Source: AC-49 sp963766605 (GTDB taxonomy: Bacteria > Actinomycetota > Thermoleophilia > Solirubrobacterales > Solirubrobacteraceae). Taken from it: DNA of 64,000 bases. The notes below the pieces were generated by a model. The model was not told where the DNA came from, did not search any database, and saw nothing but the letters and a program-made list of their open reading frames with translations. Shown piece by piece: positions 36,053-45,112 of the stretch. Both the position numbers and the translations under genes were made by a program. The first letter of the stretch is position 1; every line of letters starts with the position of its first letter. The stretch covers positions 124,001 through 188,000 of the forward strand of contig CAVYAT010000002.1 in NCBI GenBank assembly GCA_963766605.1, read 5' to 3'.

Positions 36053-36847
36053 CCCGAAGCCGGGCGCAGGACCTGGGTCGATCGCCGTTGCGCGCCGCTG
36101 CCGCGGCGCACAGTCGATCAGCACGCCGTTGAGCCACGGGTCATCGTCGGAGGTCTCGAAGCGCACCGACATCATCGTGCGCAGCGACTCGATCGCCTGC
36201 TCCTTCTTGACGCCGATCACGCCGCCGCGCGGGCCGGTCATCCCGACGTCGGTGATGTACGCCGTGCCCCTGGGCAGTACGCGGGCGTCGGCCGTCGGGA
36301 CGTGCGTGTGGGTGCCGACCACGGCGGTCACGCGGCCGTCGAGGTACCAGCCCAGCGCGACCTTCTCGCTCGTCGCCTCGGCGTGCATGTCGACGAGGAT
36401 GTGGTCGGCGCGGCCCTCCAGGCGATCGAGCACCGCGTCGGCTTCGGGGAACGCGGGGCGCCCGGCGCGCAGGAACACGTTGCCCGACAGGTTCACGACG
36501 CCGAGTCGCACGCCGTCGCGCTCGACGACGCACGAGCCGTGACCGGGCTGGGTGGCGAGGAAGTTGGCCGGGCGCAGGATCGTGTCGTGGTCGTCGAGGT
36601 AGGGGAAGATCTCGCGGCGGTGGTAGGTGTGGTTGCCGAGCGTGATGACGTCGACGCCGGCCGCGAACAGCTCGTCGGCGATCGCCGGCGTGATGCCCAG
36701 GCCGCCGGCGGCGTTCTCGCCGTTGACGACGACGAACGTCGGCTTGAGCTCCTCGCGCAGCGGTCCGAGCAGCCCGAGCAGCGTGCGCCGGCCCAGTCCG
36801 CCGACGATGTCTCCGACGAACAGGATCGATGCGGAGGCGTCGGGCAC
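36049..36847 (-). CDS. YmdB/TIGR00282-type metallophosphoesterase, frameshifted near the 3' end
   Basis: About 265 residues of calcineurin-like phosphoesterase: ILFVGDIVGGLGRRTLLGLL (metal Asp), FVVVNGENAAGGLGITPAIA, VDVITLGNHTYHRREIFPYL, LVDMHAEATSEKVALGWYLD, VVGTHTHVPTADARVLPRGT, AYITDVGMTGPRGGVIGVKK. The family hydrolyses 2',3'-cAMP and similar cyclic phosphates. GTG start. Near 36080 the frame carries one base too many; dropping it gives IDQVLRPASG and a stop whose bases are shared with the stop of the convergent glycosyltransferase gene. Uncorrected, the frame would run about 130 residues further in low-complexity antisense sequence. Confidence 0.88.
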
Positions 36848-36879
36848 GCCGCATACTCTGGCGCAGGAGCGTCATCGGC

Positions 36880-38242
36880 GTGACCGAGCAGCCAACGCAG
36901 ACGGGCGAGGAGCCCGGGCAGGAGACCGACGGATCGGCCGCCGAGCAGGCCGCGCCGCGCGCGCCCGACGCCGATCACGACCACGATCCGCTGCCGTCGG
37001 GTGTCGCGCCATGGGTCGTGCCGCGCTGGATCCAGCATGTCGCGCTGCCGCTGGCGATCCTCGCGATCTGGGTGCTGATCTGGGCGGCGGGCGACGGTCC
37101 TCCTGCTGTTCATCGCCGCCGCCGTGATCGCGCTGATCCTCAACCCGGCGGTCGGCTTCTTCGAGCACCGTCTGCGGTTCCCGCGCGGGCTTGCCGTCCC
37201 GACCGTCTACCTGTGCTTCTTCGCGCTGCTGATCGGCGCGGGCTTCGCGCTTTCGGGACCGATCTCCGAGCAGGTCTCGAAGTTCCAGCACGACATCCCG
37301 CACATCGCAGACTCGGCGAACCGGACGCTGGCCAACCTCCAGAAGTGGCTCAACGACCAGGGCATCCACGTCCAGATCGTCAAGCAGGGCAAGACCGCGT
37401 TGCAGACGCTGCAGGAGAAGGCAGGCGCCGGCGCCGGCAGCATCGTCAACTTCGGCGGCGACCTGCTGACGCGCCTCGTCACGGCCGGGTTCCACCTCGT
37501 CCTGGTGTTCGTGTTGTCGGTCTACATGCTCATCTACGGACCGAAGATCGGCGAGACGGCGCGGTCGTGGATGCCGCCCGGCGACGGCTCCGAGGAGGAC
37601 GATTACCCGTCGCGCGTGCAGCGCGCGGTGTCGGGCTACGTCCGGGCGCAGTTCCTGTTCAGCCTCGCGATGGGTCTCGGCGCCGGGATCGGGCTTTACA
37701 TCTTCGGCGTGCTCGGGATCTTCCCGAGCGGCAAGACGTATGCCGTCGCGTTCGGCGTGTTCTTCGGCTTCATGGAGCTCGTGCCGTTCATCGGCCCGTT
37801 CCTCGGCGCGCTGCCGCCCGTGCTGGTGGCGCTGTTCCAGGACCCGATATCGGCGCTGTGGGTCGCGCTGCTGTTCCTCGCGCTGCAGCAGCTCGAGGGC
37901 CATGTCGTCGCGCCCCAGATCTTCGGGCACACGCTACGCATCAACCCGATCCTCGTCATCTTCGCGCTGCTCGTCGGCGGCGCGGTGGCGGGGTTCATCG
38001 GAGCGCTGATCGCGCTGCCGACCGCCGCCGTGATCCGCGAGACCGTGATCTACCTGCGCCGCCACATCGTCTTCGAGCCGTGGGACGACGCGACGCCGTT
38101 GACGGTCATCGGGGCCATAGCGCCCGCGCCGCGGCGCGCCGTGCGCTGCCCGGCCTGCGATGCGGTGGCCGCGGCGGGCGACGAGTACTGCCGCGCGTGC
38201 GGCCGTGCGCTGCACCCCGAAGCAGTAGCGTCCGAAGTGTGA
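36880..38242 (+). CDS. AI-2E family transporter with C-terminal zinc ribbon, frameshifted
   Basis: A GTG-started acidic N-terminus (VTEQPTQTGEEPGQETDGSA...) leads to a first helix (VALPLAILAIWVLIWAAG). The frame shifts near 37093; after a one-base change it reads TVLLLFIAAAVIALILNPAV and continues through the AI-2E/PerM pore domain: helices, a long coiled periplasmic segment, then FFGFMELVPFIGPFLGALPP and QQLEGHVVAPQIFGHTLRIN, the family signature. The C-terminus is unusual: a zinc ribbon CPACDAV ... EYCRACGRAL (Cys-x2-Cys twice). The family exports AI-2 or acts in general stress/sodium-proton transport; substrate here is unknown. Confidence 0.85.
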
Positions 38243-38938
38243 CCGCGATCAGCGCCCGCGGGGTGACGAAGCGTTTCGGGTCGCGGACCGCGCTGCGCGG
38301 GGTGAGCTTCACCGCCGAGCCCGGCGAGCGCCTGGCGGTGATCGGCCCCAACGGCGCGGGCAAGACGACGCTGCTGTCGATCCTCGCGGGAATGCAGCGC
38401 GCCGACGAGGGCGACGTCGAACCGCACCGCCAAGCAGGTCGGCTGGGTGCCCCAGCAACCAGCCGTCTATTCGAAGCTGTCGGTGGCCGAGAACCTGCGG
38501 CTGTTCGCGCGGCTGGAGAAGCTCTCCGACGTCGAGCCGGTCGTCGGGCGGATGCTCGACCAGACGGGACTGCGCGAGCGCGCCGACGACGAGCTGTCGA
38601 CGCTGTCGGGCGGCAACCGCCAGCGCGTGAACATCGCCGTCGGGCTGCTCGCCGCGCCCCCGGTCGTACTGCTCGACGAGCCGTCATCGTCACTTGACCC
38701 GCGCCAGCGCGAGCGCCTGTGGGAGTTCATCTCGGGCCTGGCGCAGGGCGGCACGACGGTCGTCTTCTCGACCCACAACGTCAACGAGGCCGAACGCTAC
38801 GCGGACCGCCTGCTGGTGCTCGCCGACGGCGACCTGATCTTCAGCGGCACGCCGGCCGCCCTGCACGCCGCCGTCGACGGCGCGTCGACCGACTTCGAGA
38901 GCGCGTTCGTCGCGTACCTGCGCGAGAAGGGCCACTAG
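38239..38938 (+). CDS. ABC transporter ATP-binding protein, frameshifted
   Basis: About 232 residues when corrected. GTG start overlaps the stop of the AI-2E gene. First part: SARGVTKRFGSRTALRGVSF and Walker A IGPNGAGKTTLLSILAGMQR. The frame breaks near 38420; a one-base shift gives RTAKQVGWVPQQPAVYSKLS (Q-loop), then LSTLSGGNRQRVNIAVGLLA (signature), PPVVLLDEPSSSLDPRQRER (Walker B) and VFSTHNVNEAERYADRLLVL (H-loop). It pairs with the ABC-2 permease that starts directly after the stop at 38939 and would drive export of a drug, lipid or polysaccharide. Confidence 0.88.
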
Positions 38939-40294
38939 ATGCGCTGGCTGCTGCTCAAGGACCTGCAGATCCTGCGCCGCTCGCCGCTGCTCGTCGGGCT
39001 GCTCGTCGCCTACGGACTGCTGATCGGCGCGCTCATCGGGATCGGCCTGTCGCGGCCCGAGTCGCGGCCCAAGGTCGCGTTCATCAATGAGATCCCGGCG
39101 TCCAAGAAGAAGGTCGACCTGGGCAGCATCACGATCAACACCGACGACTACATCAGGCAGCTGTTCGCCGCCGTCGACCCCGTGTACGTCAAGACCCGCC
39201 AGGAGGCGATCGACCAGGTCAAGTCGGGCGCCGTGACGGCCGCGGTCGTGATCCCGGCCAACATCACCGACCGCCTCCAGCAGCTGATCAACATCCCGGG
39301 CTCGGCCCCGCCGCCTACGGTCGACGTCTACTACTCAAACGCCGACCCGCTCAAGCGCCAGGGCGTCGAGACGCGGATCAACTCACGCCTCGCCGACGCC
39401 AACAACGCGATCGGCAAGCAGATCATCGCGCTGGCGACCAGCGACCTCGACGTTCTGCTCGACGGCGGGACGGTCAGCCTCGGCCCGATCGACCTGAAGT
39501 TCCTCGGGCTGCGCAACGCCCAGAAGGTTCTCGCCGCCGCGCAGGCCCGGGAGAAGGATCCCAGGGTGCGCGCGGCGATCCACCAGGTGCTGGTGTTCGC
39601 CCAGCGCGGCACCACCGGGCTGAACTTCGCGGGCCCGGCACTGTCGACGATCGACCAGCCGCTGCGGGCGCATCGGATCGCCGTCGGCGGGCGCCGGGTG
39701 TCGCTGACCGACTTCGGGATCGCCGTTGCGCCGGCGGTGACGCTGATGTTCGTCGGGATCCTGCTCGGCGCCGGGATGCTCGCGATGGAGCGCGAGGAGA
39801 ACGCGTTCGGGCGGCTCGTGCGCGGCCTCGTGTCGCGCTGGGGGCTGCTCGGCGAGAAGGTCGCGCTGGCCGCGATCGGCGGGCTCGTCGTGGCGCTGCT
39901 CGAGCTCGGGATGATCTCGCTGTTCGTGTCGCTGGACTGGAGTCGGCTCGCCCTGTGGTTAGCCGGGCTGATCGTGGGCGGGCTGGCGTTCGGCGCTGTC
40001 GGAACGCTGATCGGCGCGATCACGCGCGACGTGCGCGCGGCGTCGTTGTTGGCGTTCATGATCGCGCTGCCGTTCGCGTTCCTCGGCTTCATCTCGGCCG
40101 GCGAGGTCTCGTCCGGGCTGTACAACGTGATCCAGGTGATCTCGGCACTGTTCCCGTTCCGCGCCACGCTGCAGGCGATGAACGCGGCGATCAATGCGGC
40201 CCCGCCGGCGATGGGCGAGTCGCTGGCGCACCTGGCCGCGCTGATCGCCGGCTACATCGTGCTCGGCCGCCTCGCGCTGCGGAGGTTCGGATGA
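38939..40294 (+). CDS. ABC-2 type transporter permease
   Basis: A 451-residue permease: one N-terminal helix (SPLLVGLLVAYGLLIGALIG), a large extracytoplasmic domain of about 210 residues (residues 45-250, VFINEIPASKKKVDLGSITI ... DVYYSNADPLKRQGVETRIN), then five C-terminal helices (VALTLMFVGILLGAGMLAME to VLGRLALRRFG). This is the ABC2_membrane_3 layout, in which the big loop lies between helices 1 and 2. Partner of the ATPase directly upstream (no gap). Next gene overlaps by 4 bases. Substrate unknown. Confidence 0.87.
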   Translation: MRWLLLKDLQILRRSPLLVGLLVAYGLLIGALIGIGLSRPESRPKVAFINEIPASKKKVDLGSITINTDDYIRQLFAAVDPVYVKTRQEAIDQVKSGAVTAAVVIPANITDRLQQLINIPGSAPPPTVDVYYSNADPLKRQGVETRINSRLADANNAIGKQIIALATSDLDVLLDGGTVSLGPIDLKFLGLRNAQKVLAAAQAREKDPRVRAAIHQVLVFAQRGTTGLNFAGPALSTIDQPLRAHRIAVGGRRVSLTDFGIAVAPAVTLMFVGILLGAGMLAMEREENAFGRLVRGLVSRWGLLGEKVALAAIGGLVVALLELGMISLFVSLDWSRLALWLAGLIVGGLAFGAVGTLIGAITRDVRAASLLAFMIALPFAFLGFISAGEVSSGLYNVIQVISALFPFRATLQAMNAAINAAPPAMGESLAHLAALIAGYIVLGRLALRRFG

Positions 40295-40881
40295 TCCCGG
40301 CGCGGATGCGGCTGGCCCACGAGGCGACGGCGATCCGCCCGTTCGCCTCCGGTGACCTCAACGCGCTGCTCGAGCTGCGCCGGCGCAACCTCGACTTCAT
40401 GGCTCCCTACGAGCCGACGCGCAGCCCCGCGTTCTACTCCAGGGCGGGCCAGGCGCGCGAGCTTGACCTCGACGACGCGGCATGGCGGGTCGGCGCGGGC
40501 TTCGCATTCGCGGTGCTCGACACCGGCGACGACGATCGCCTGATCGGCCGCGTCGCGCTGGGCAACGTCGTCCGCGGCCCGTGGCAGAACGCGACGCTCG
40601 GCTACTGGGTCGACCAGGCGGTCAACAGCCGCGGCCACTGCACGCGCGCGGTGCAGCTCGTCGTCCGCTTCGCCTTCGAGCATGCCGGGCTGCACCGCGT
40701 CCAGCCGGCGATCATGCCCCGCAACGACCGTTCCAAGCGCGTCGTCGAGAAGGCCGGCTTCCGCCACGAGGGCACGGCGCTGCGCTACCTCGAGATCGCC
40801 GGCGTCTGGGAGGACCATGACCTCTACGCGATGACGATCGAGGACTGGCGTGCCCACGGCCCGGCGTCCGGAGCTGCGTGA
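40291..40881 (+). CDS. GNAT family N-acetyltransferase (RimJ-like)
   Basis: A 196-residue acetyltransferase whose ATG overlaps the permease stop (ATGA). RimJ/RimL-type features: IRPFASGDLNALLELRRRNL at the front, LIGRVALGNVVRGPWQNATLGYWVD (strand 4/5) and the acetyl-CoA loop CTRAVQLVVRFAFEHAGLHR, with AIMPRNDRSKRVVEKAGFRHEGTALRYL close to the end. The protein N-terminal or small-molecule amino acceptor is unknown. Being coupled to the ABC exporter it could modify or inactivate the same compound. Confidence 0.88.
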   Translation: MIPARMRLAHEATAIRPFASGDLNALLELRRRNLDFMAPYEPTRSPAFYSRAGQARELDLDDAAWRVGAGFAFAVLDTGDDDRLIGRVALGNVVRGPWQNATLGYWVDQAVNSRGHCTRAVQLVVRFAFEHAGLHRVQPAIMPRNDRSKRVVEKAGFRHEGTALRYLEIAGVWEDHDLYAMTIEDWRAHGPASGAA

Positions 40882-40927
40882 GTTCGCCCGTCCGGCGCTG
40901 GGTGCAGACGCGGGGTACTCTGATCTG

Positions 40928-41245
40928 ATGGATCAGACAAAGGCGGGCGACCACGTGTCCGTCGACGGCGGCGGCCCGCCGATCGACGGGATCGTCTTCT
41001 ACCTGCCCACCAAGGCCAAGGCGGTGGTTGCCGTCATCGATCACGATCGCGGCCCCGTCATGCGGACCGTGGCCCTCAAGGCGCTCACGCCTCGAGAAGG
41101 GGATGGCCCTCACGACGAGGCGCTGCGCCTGCTCGTGCGGCGTACCCCGATGCCGGTCGGTGCCGGACCCGGCGGCAACGGCGGCGCGGTTCACGGCAGC
41201 GCGGGGTTCGCGCGTGCGGCGATGCATCGCACGACCGGCAAGTAG
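40928..41245 (+). CDS. hypothetical protein
   Basis: A 105-residue protein with a beta-rich N-terminal half (VSVDGGGPPIDGIVFYLPTK, AVVAVIDHDRGPVMRTVALK) and a Gly/Arg-rich C-terminal tail (GAGPGGNGGAVHGSAGFARA). The first part resembles a small SH3-like or translation-initiation-factor-like barrel, but no family is recognised. It lies between the GNAT gene and hemB, 46 bp after the former. Codon use is typical of the neighbourhood. Confidence 0.6.
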   Translation: MDQTKAGDHVSVDGGGPPIDGIVFYLPTKAKAVVAVIDHDRGPVMRTVALKALTPREGDGPHDEALRLLVRRTPMPVGAGPGGNGGAVHGSAGFARAAMHRTTGK

Positions 41246-41315
41246 CAACCAACGGACATGACACGCGTCCTGCGACGGCTCGCCGCCGCAGCGACCCGGC
41301 GCTACCCTGAACGCG

Positions 41316-42293
41316 ATGGCCTTTCCGCAAACCCGCCTGCGCCGGCTGCGCGCGACCCCGGTCCTGCGCGACCTCGTGCGCGAGACGCGGCTGCATCCCG
41401 GCGACTTCGTGGCGCCGCTGTTCGTCGAGGCCGGCCTTGACGGGCGCTCGCCGATCGACGCGATGCCGGGGGTCGACCGCCTGTCGATCTCGGCCCTGAT
41501 CCAGGAGGCCGGCGAGCTGCTCGCGCTCGGCATCCCGGCCGTGCTGTTGTTCGGTATCCCCGACCACAAGGACGCCGAGGGCTCGGGTGCGTGGGACGAC
41601 GAGGGCGTCGTGCAGATGGCGACGCGCGCGCTCAAGGAGGCCCACCCGGACCTGCTCGTGATGACCGACGTGTGCCTGTGCGAGTACACCGACCACGGCC
41701 ACTGCGGCCTGATCACACCGCAGGGCACGGTCGACAACGACTCGAGCGTCGAGCTGCTCGCCCGCACCGCCGTCTCCCAGGCCCGCGCCGGCGCCGACAT
41801 CGTCGCCCCGAGCGACATGATGGACGGCCGCGTCGGCGCGATCCGCGCGGCGCTCGACGACGAGGGCCTGACCGACACGCCGATCGTCGCCTACAGCGCC
41901 AAGTTCGCCTCCGCGTTCTACGGCCCGTTCCGCGAGGCGGCCGGGTCGACGCCGGCGTTCGGCGACCGCCGCGCCTACCAGATGGACGGCGCCAACGGCG
42001 ACGAGGCGGTCCGCGAGGCGCTGCTCGACGTCCAGGAGGGCGCCGACATGGTCATGGTCAAGCCCGCGCTGCCCTATCTCGACGTCATCCATCGCGTCAA
42101 GGAGGCGACCCATCTTCCCGTCGCGGCCTACAACGTCAGCGGCGAATACGCGATGATCAAGGCGGCCGCCGCCGCGGGTCAACTCGATGAGCGAACGGCG
42201 GTGCTCGAGGCGCTGACCTCGATCCGCCGCGCAGGCGCCGACATCGTCATCACCTATCACGCCAAGGACGCCGCACGATGGCTTCACGAATGA
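41316..42293 (+). CDS. hemB: porphobilinogen synthase (delta-aminolevulinate dehydratase)
   Basis: A 325-residue enzyme that condenses two 5-aminolevulinate molecules to porphobilinogen. Signatures: DVCLCEYTDHGHCGL (Cys-rich zinc site, about residues 118-132), YSAKFASAFYGPFREA (first Schiff-base Lys region) and MVMVKPALPYLDVI (second catalytic Lys), then YNVSGEYAMIKAA. Cys-rich motif indicates a zinc-type enzyme. Last bases overlap the start of the next gene, so hemB, the siroheme-decarboxylase-like gene and hemL appear to be one operon. Confidence 0.97.
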   Translation: MAFPQTRLRRLRATPVLRDLVRETRLHPGDFVAPLFVEAGLDGRSPIDAMPGVDRLSISALIQEAGELLALGIPAVLLFGIPDHKDAEGSGAWDDEGVVQMATRALKEAHPDLLVMTDVCLCEYTDHGHCGLITPQGTVDNDSSVELLARTAVSQARAGADIVAPSDMMDGRVGAIRAALDDEGLTDTPIVAYSAKFASAFYGPFREAAGSTPAFGDRRAYQMDGANGDEAVREALLDVQEGADMVMVKPALPYLDVIHRVKEATHLPVAAYNVSGEYAMIKAAAAAGQLDERTAVLEALTSIRRAGADIVITYHAKDAARWLHE

Positions 42294-43367
42294 CCGCGAC
42301 CCCGAAGCTGCGCAGCCGCAAGGACGGCGCCGCCGTGCCGCTCGACGAGTTCGACAAGCGCCTGCTCAACGAGATGCAGGGCAGCTTCCCGATCGTCGCG
42401 CGGCCCTACGCCGCGGTCGCCCAGGCGCTCGCAGACCGACGAGGACACCGTGCTGCGCCGTGTCGGCGAGCTGATCAAGGACCGAATCATCCGCCAGGTC
42501 ACGCCGATCTACGACACGCGGGCGTTCGGCTACGGCTCGATGCTCGTCGCCGCCAAGGTCGACCCCGAGCACCCGTGGGCCCCGGCCAAGATCATCAACG
42601 GCCATCCCGGCGTGAGCCACAACTACCTGCGCAACCACGAGTTCAACATGTGGTTCACGCTGGCTGTCGAGGAGGACTCCGAGCTGGGGTTGCAAGGCAC
42701 GCTCGACGTGCTCCAGGAACTGACCGGCGCCGAGTCGATCCGCCAGCTGCCGACGCTGCAGCTGTTCAAGATCCGCATGGACCTCGAGCTGGTCGGCGAC
42801 ACCGACGCGCTGGCCAAGTCCGGCGAGGAGCAGGTTCCGGTCGAGCTGAGCAAGCAGCCCTACGACGACTTCGACATCGCCGTCGTCCGCGCCACCCAGG
42901 GCGACTTCCCGGTCATCTCAGAGCCGTATGTCGACGCCGCGCGGGAGCTCGGCGTGTCGGTCGACGGCCTCCTGGAGCACATGCAGGGCATGCAGGAGCG
43001 CGGCGTGCTGCGCCGCGTCGCGGCGATCCTGTTTCACCGTCGCGCCGGCTTCAGCGCCAACGGCATGGGCGTCTGGAAGGTGCCCGAGGCGAAGATCGAC
43101 GAGTACGGCCCGAAGATGGCCGCGTTTCGCGGGATCTCGCACTGTTACGAGCGCCCGACCTACGCGGACTGGCATTACCAGATCTTCACCATGGCCCACG
43201 GGCGCTCCAAGGCGGAGTGCGACGCGATCCTCGACGCGATCGCCGAGGAGATGCCCGACATCGAGGACCGCGCGACGCTCTACTCGTCGACGGAGTTCAA
43301 GAAGGTCCGCCTCCTGTACTTCACCGACGACTTCCGCAACTGGGAACGCGAGCACGCAGGCGTTTAG
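42290..43367 (+). CDS. AhbA/AhbB-like siroheme decarboxylase (Lrp/AsnC fold), frameshifted
   Basis: Corrected length about 358 residues, two tandem AsnC-type units. The ATGs at 42278 and 42290 overlap the hemB end; the second gives an ATGA overlap. The first winged helix (LDEFDKRLLNEMQGSFPIVA) is broken near 42428; a one-base shift restores QTDEDTVLRRVGELIKDRII. The frame then runs intact with the family motifs HNYLRNHEFNMWFTL (unit 1) and CYERPTYADWHYQIFTMAHG (unit 2), which surround the siroheme pocket in AhbA/AhbB and NirDLGH. The homology and position between hemB and hemL point to tetrapyrrole synthesis, or to a heme-responsive regulator, rather than amino-acid control. Confidence 0.82.
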
Positions 43368-43379
43368 TCTGCGGGGCCG

Positions 43380-44669
43380 ATGCCCGTGTCGCTGACCGAC
43401 ACCCGCTCGGCCGCGCTGTACGCCCGCGCGCGCCAGGTCCTGCCGGGCGGGGTCAACTCGCCGGTCCGCGCCATGGCCGCGATCGGCCGCGACCCGATCT
43501 TCATCGAGCGCGCCGCCGGTGCCGAGCTGATCGACGCCGACTCCAACCGCTACGTCGACTGGATGTGCTCGTGGGGCCCGCTGATCCTCGGCCACGCCGA
43601 CCCCGCGGTGGTCGAGGCGATCGGCCGGGCCGCGGCGCAGGGGACGACGTACGGGGCGGCGACGGCGGCCGAGGTCGAGCTGGCCGAGGAGGTCGCCCGG
43701 CGGATGGCCGCCGTCGAGATGCTGCGCATGACGTCGTCGGGGACCGAGGCGACGATGACCGCGCTGCGCCTCGCCCGCGGCGTCACGGGGCGCGACGCGA
43801 TCCTCAAGTTCGCCGGCGCCTACCACGGGCATGTCGACGGCCTGCTCGCGCAGGCCGGCAGTGGACTGGCCACACAGGGGATCCCGGCCAGCCCCGGGGT
43901 GCCCACGGCGGCGACGGCGCAGACGACGATCGTCCCGTTCAACGATCCCGATGCGCTGCGTGCCGCCTGCGCCGGGCACGAGTTCGCGGCGATCATCGCC
44001 GAGCTCTACCCGGCGAACATGGGTCTCGTCCTCCCCGACGACGGGTTCGTCGAGCTGCTGCGCGACCAGGCCGACCGCAACGGCGCGCTGCTGATCGCCG
44101 ACGAGGTCATCACCGGCTTTCGTGTGGCGCGCGGCGGCGCCCAGGAGCGCACCGGCGTCACGCCCGACATCACGATCATGGGCAAGATCCTCGGCGGCGG
44201 ACTGCCCGCCGCCGCGCTCGGCGGCTCGCGCACGCTGATGGAGCACCTGGCGCCGGCCGGTGACATCTACCAGGCCGGCACGCTGAGCGGAAACCCGCTC
44301 GCCGTCGCCGCCGGGCTGGCGACGCTGCACCAGCTCGACGAGGCCGCCTACCGCCGGCTGGAGGGCACAACGCAGCAGCTCGCCGACGCGCTCGGCGCCG
44401 CGGCGCAGAAGGCCGGCGTCACGGTCCAGGTGGCCGCCGCCCCTGGGCTGGTGACCGTGTTCTTCAGCGACGCGCCGGTGCGCGACTACGCCGGCGCCCA
44501 GGCCTGCGACCACGACGCGTTCGCCACATGGGCCCGCGGCCTGCTTGCGCGCGGCGTCTACCCACCGCCGTCCCAGTACGAGGCGTGGTTCGTGTCGCTG
44601 GCCCACACCGAAGAGCACATCGACCAGACCGCCGAGGCCGCGCTGGCCGCGTTCGGCGACCTCGCATGA
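43380..44669 (+). CDS. hemL: glutamate-1-semialdehyde 2,1-aminomutase
   Basis: A 429-residue fold-type I PLP enzyme that makes 5-aminolevulinate from glutamate-1-semialdehyde (C5 pathway). Motifs: LPGGVNSPVRAMAAIG, RYVDWMCSWGPLILGHADP, MLRMTSSGTEATMTALRLAR, YHGHVDGLLAQAGSG, LLIADEVITGFRVARGG and IMGKILGGGLPAAALGG, where Lys holds PLP. Length matches the family. It lies 12 bases after the siroheme-decarboxylase-like gene and overlaps the next gene by 4 bases. Confidence 0.96.
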   Translation: MPVSLTDTRSAALYARARQVLPGGVNSPVRAMAAIGRDPIFIERAAGAELIDADSNRYVDWMCSWGPLILGHADPAVVEAIGRAAAQGTTYGAATAAEVELAEEVARRMAAVEMLRMTSSGTEATMTALRLARGVTGRDAILKFAGAYHGHVDGLLAQAGSGLATQGIPASPGVPTAATAQTTIVPFNDPDALRAACAGHEFAAIIAELYPANMGLVLPDDGFVELLRDQADRNGALLIADEVITGFRVARGGAQERTGVTPDITIMGKILGGGLPAAALGGSRTLMEHLAPAGDIYQAGTLSGNPLAVAAGLATLHQLDEAAYRRLEGTTQQLADALGAAAQKAGVTVQVAAAPGLVTVFFSDAPVRDYAGAQACDHDAFATWARGLLARGVYPPPSQYEAWFVSLAHTEEHIDQTAEAALAAFGDLA

Positions 44670-45088
44670 CGGCGCCGGAGATCGAGCTCGCGGTCGAGGC
44701 CGTCCGCGACGGCTACGTCCTGCATTACGCGACTCCGGCGGGCCACGACCCCGACGTTGCGCTGCTCGAGGGCGACCGGCTGTACGCGCTCGGACTCGAG
44801 CGCCTGGCCGCGATCGGCGAGCTGCACGCGATCGGCGAGCTGTCGGACGTCATCTCGCTGTGTGCACAAGCGCACTCGGCGGGCGACGCCGACCTCGCCG
44901 CCGCGGTCTGGGAGGCCGGCGAGGCCGCCGTGCGCCACGGAGGCGACGAAGCCCATCGCAGAGCCAAAAACGCGGCCGCGGCCGGCGATCCGGGGGCCGC
45001 CGCGGCGCTGCGAGCGTTTGCGCGCCAGGCCGATCGTGGCGGTCGTCGCGATGTTGACGATAGTGTTCCGCCGCGCTTGACTCAGTAA
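44666..45088 (+). CDS. hypothetical protein between hemL and the Rieske gene
   Basis: A 140-residue acidic, helical, soluble protein (EIELAVEAVRDGYVLHYATP ... LEGDRLYALGLERLAAIGEL ... ISLCAQAHSAGDADLAAAVW). No signal peptide and no membrane helix; the C-terminus is Arg/Asp rich. The ATG overlaps the hemL stop (ATGA) and the Rieske gene follows by 24 bp, so it is translated with the respiratory genes. Alpha-helical content suggests a TPR-like or coiled accessory protein; no family recognised. Confidence 0.75.
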   Translation: MTAPEIELAVEAVRDGYVLHYATPAGHDPDVALLEGDRLYALGLERLAAIGELHAIGELSDVISLCAQAHSAGDADLAAAVWEAGEAAVRHGGDEAHRRAKNAAAAGDPGAAAALRAFARQADRGGRRDVDDSVPPRLTQ

Positions 45089-45112
45089 GCGCGAAGAGCG
45101 CAGGAGACACCG

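Noticed and set aside
42278..44263. 661-residue plus-strand frame continuing past the AhbAB start
   Set aside because: Only the first 50 residues are real; after the frame break it is an out-of-frame shadow of the AhbAB-like gene and hemL.
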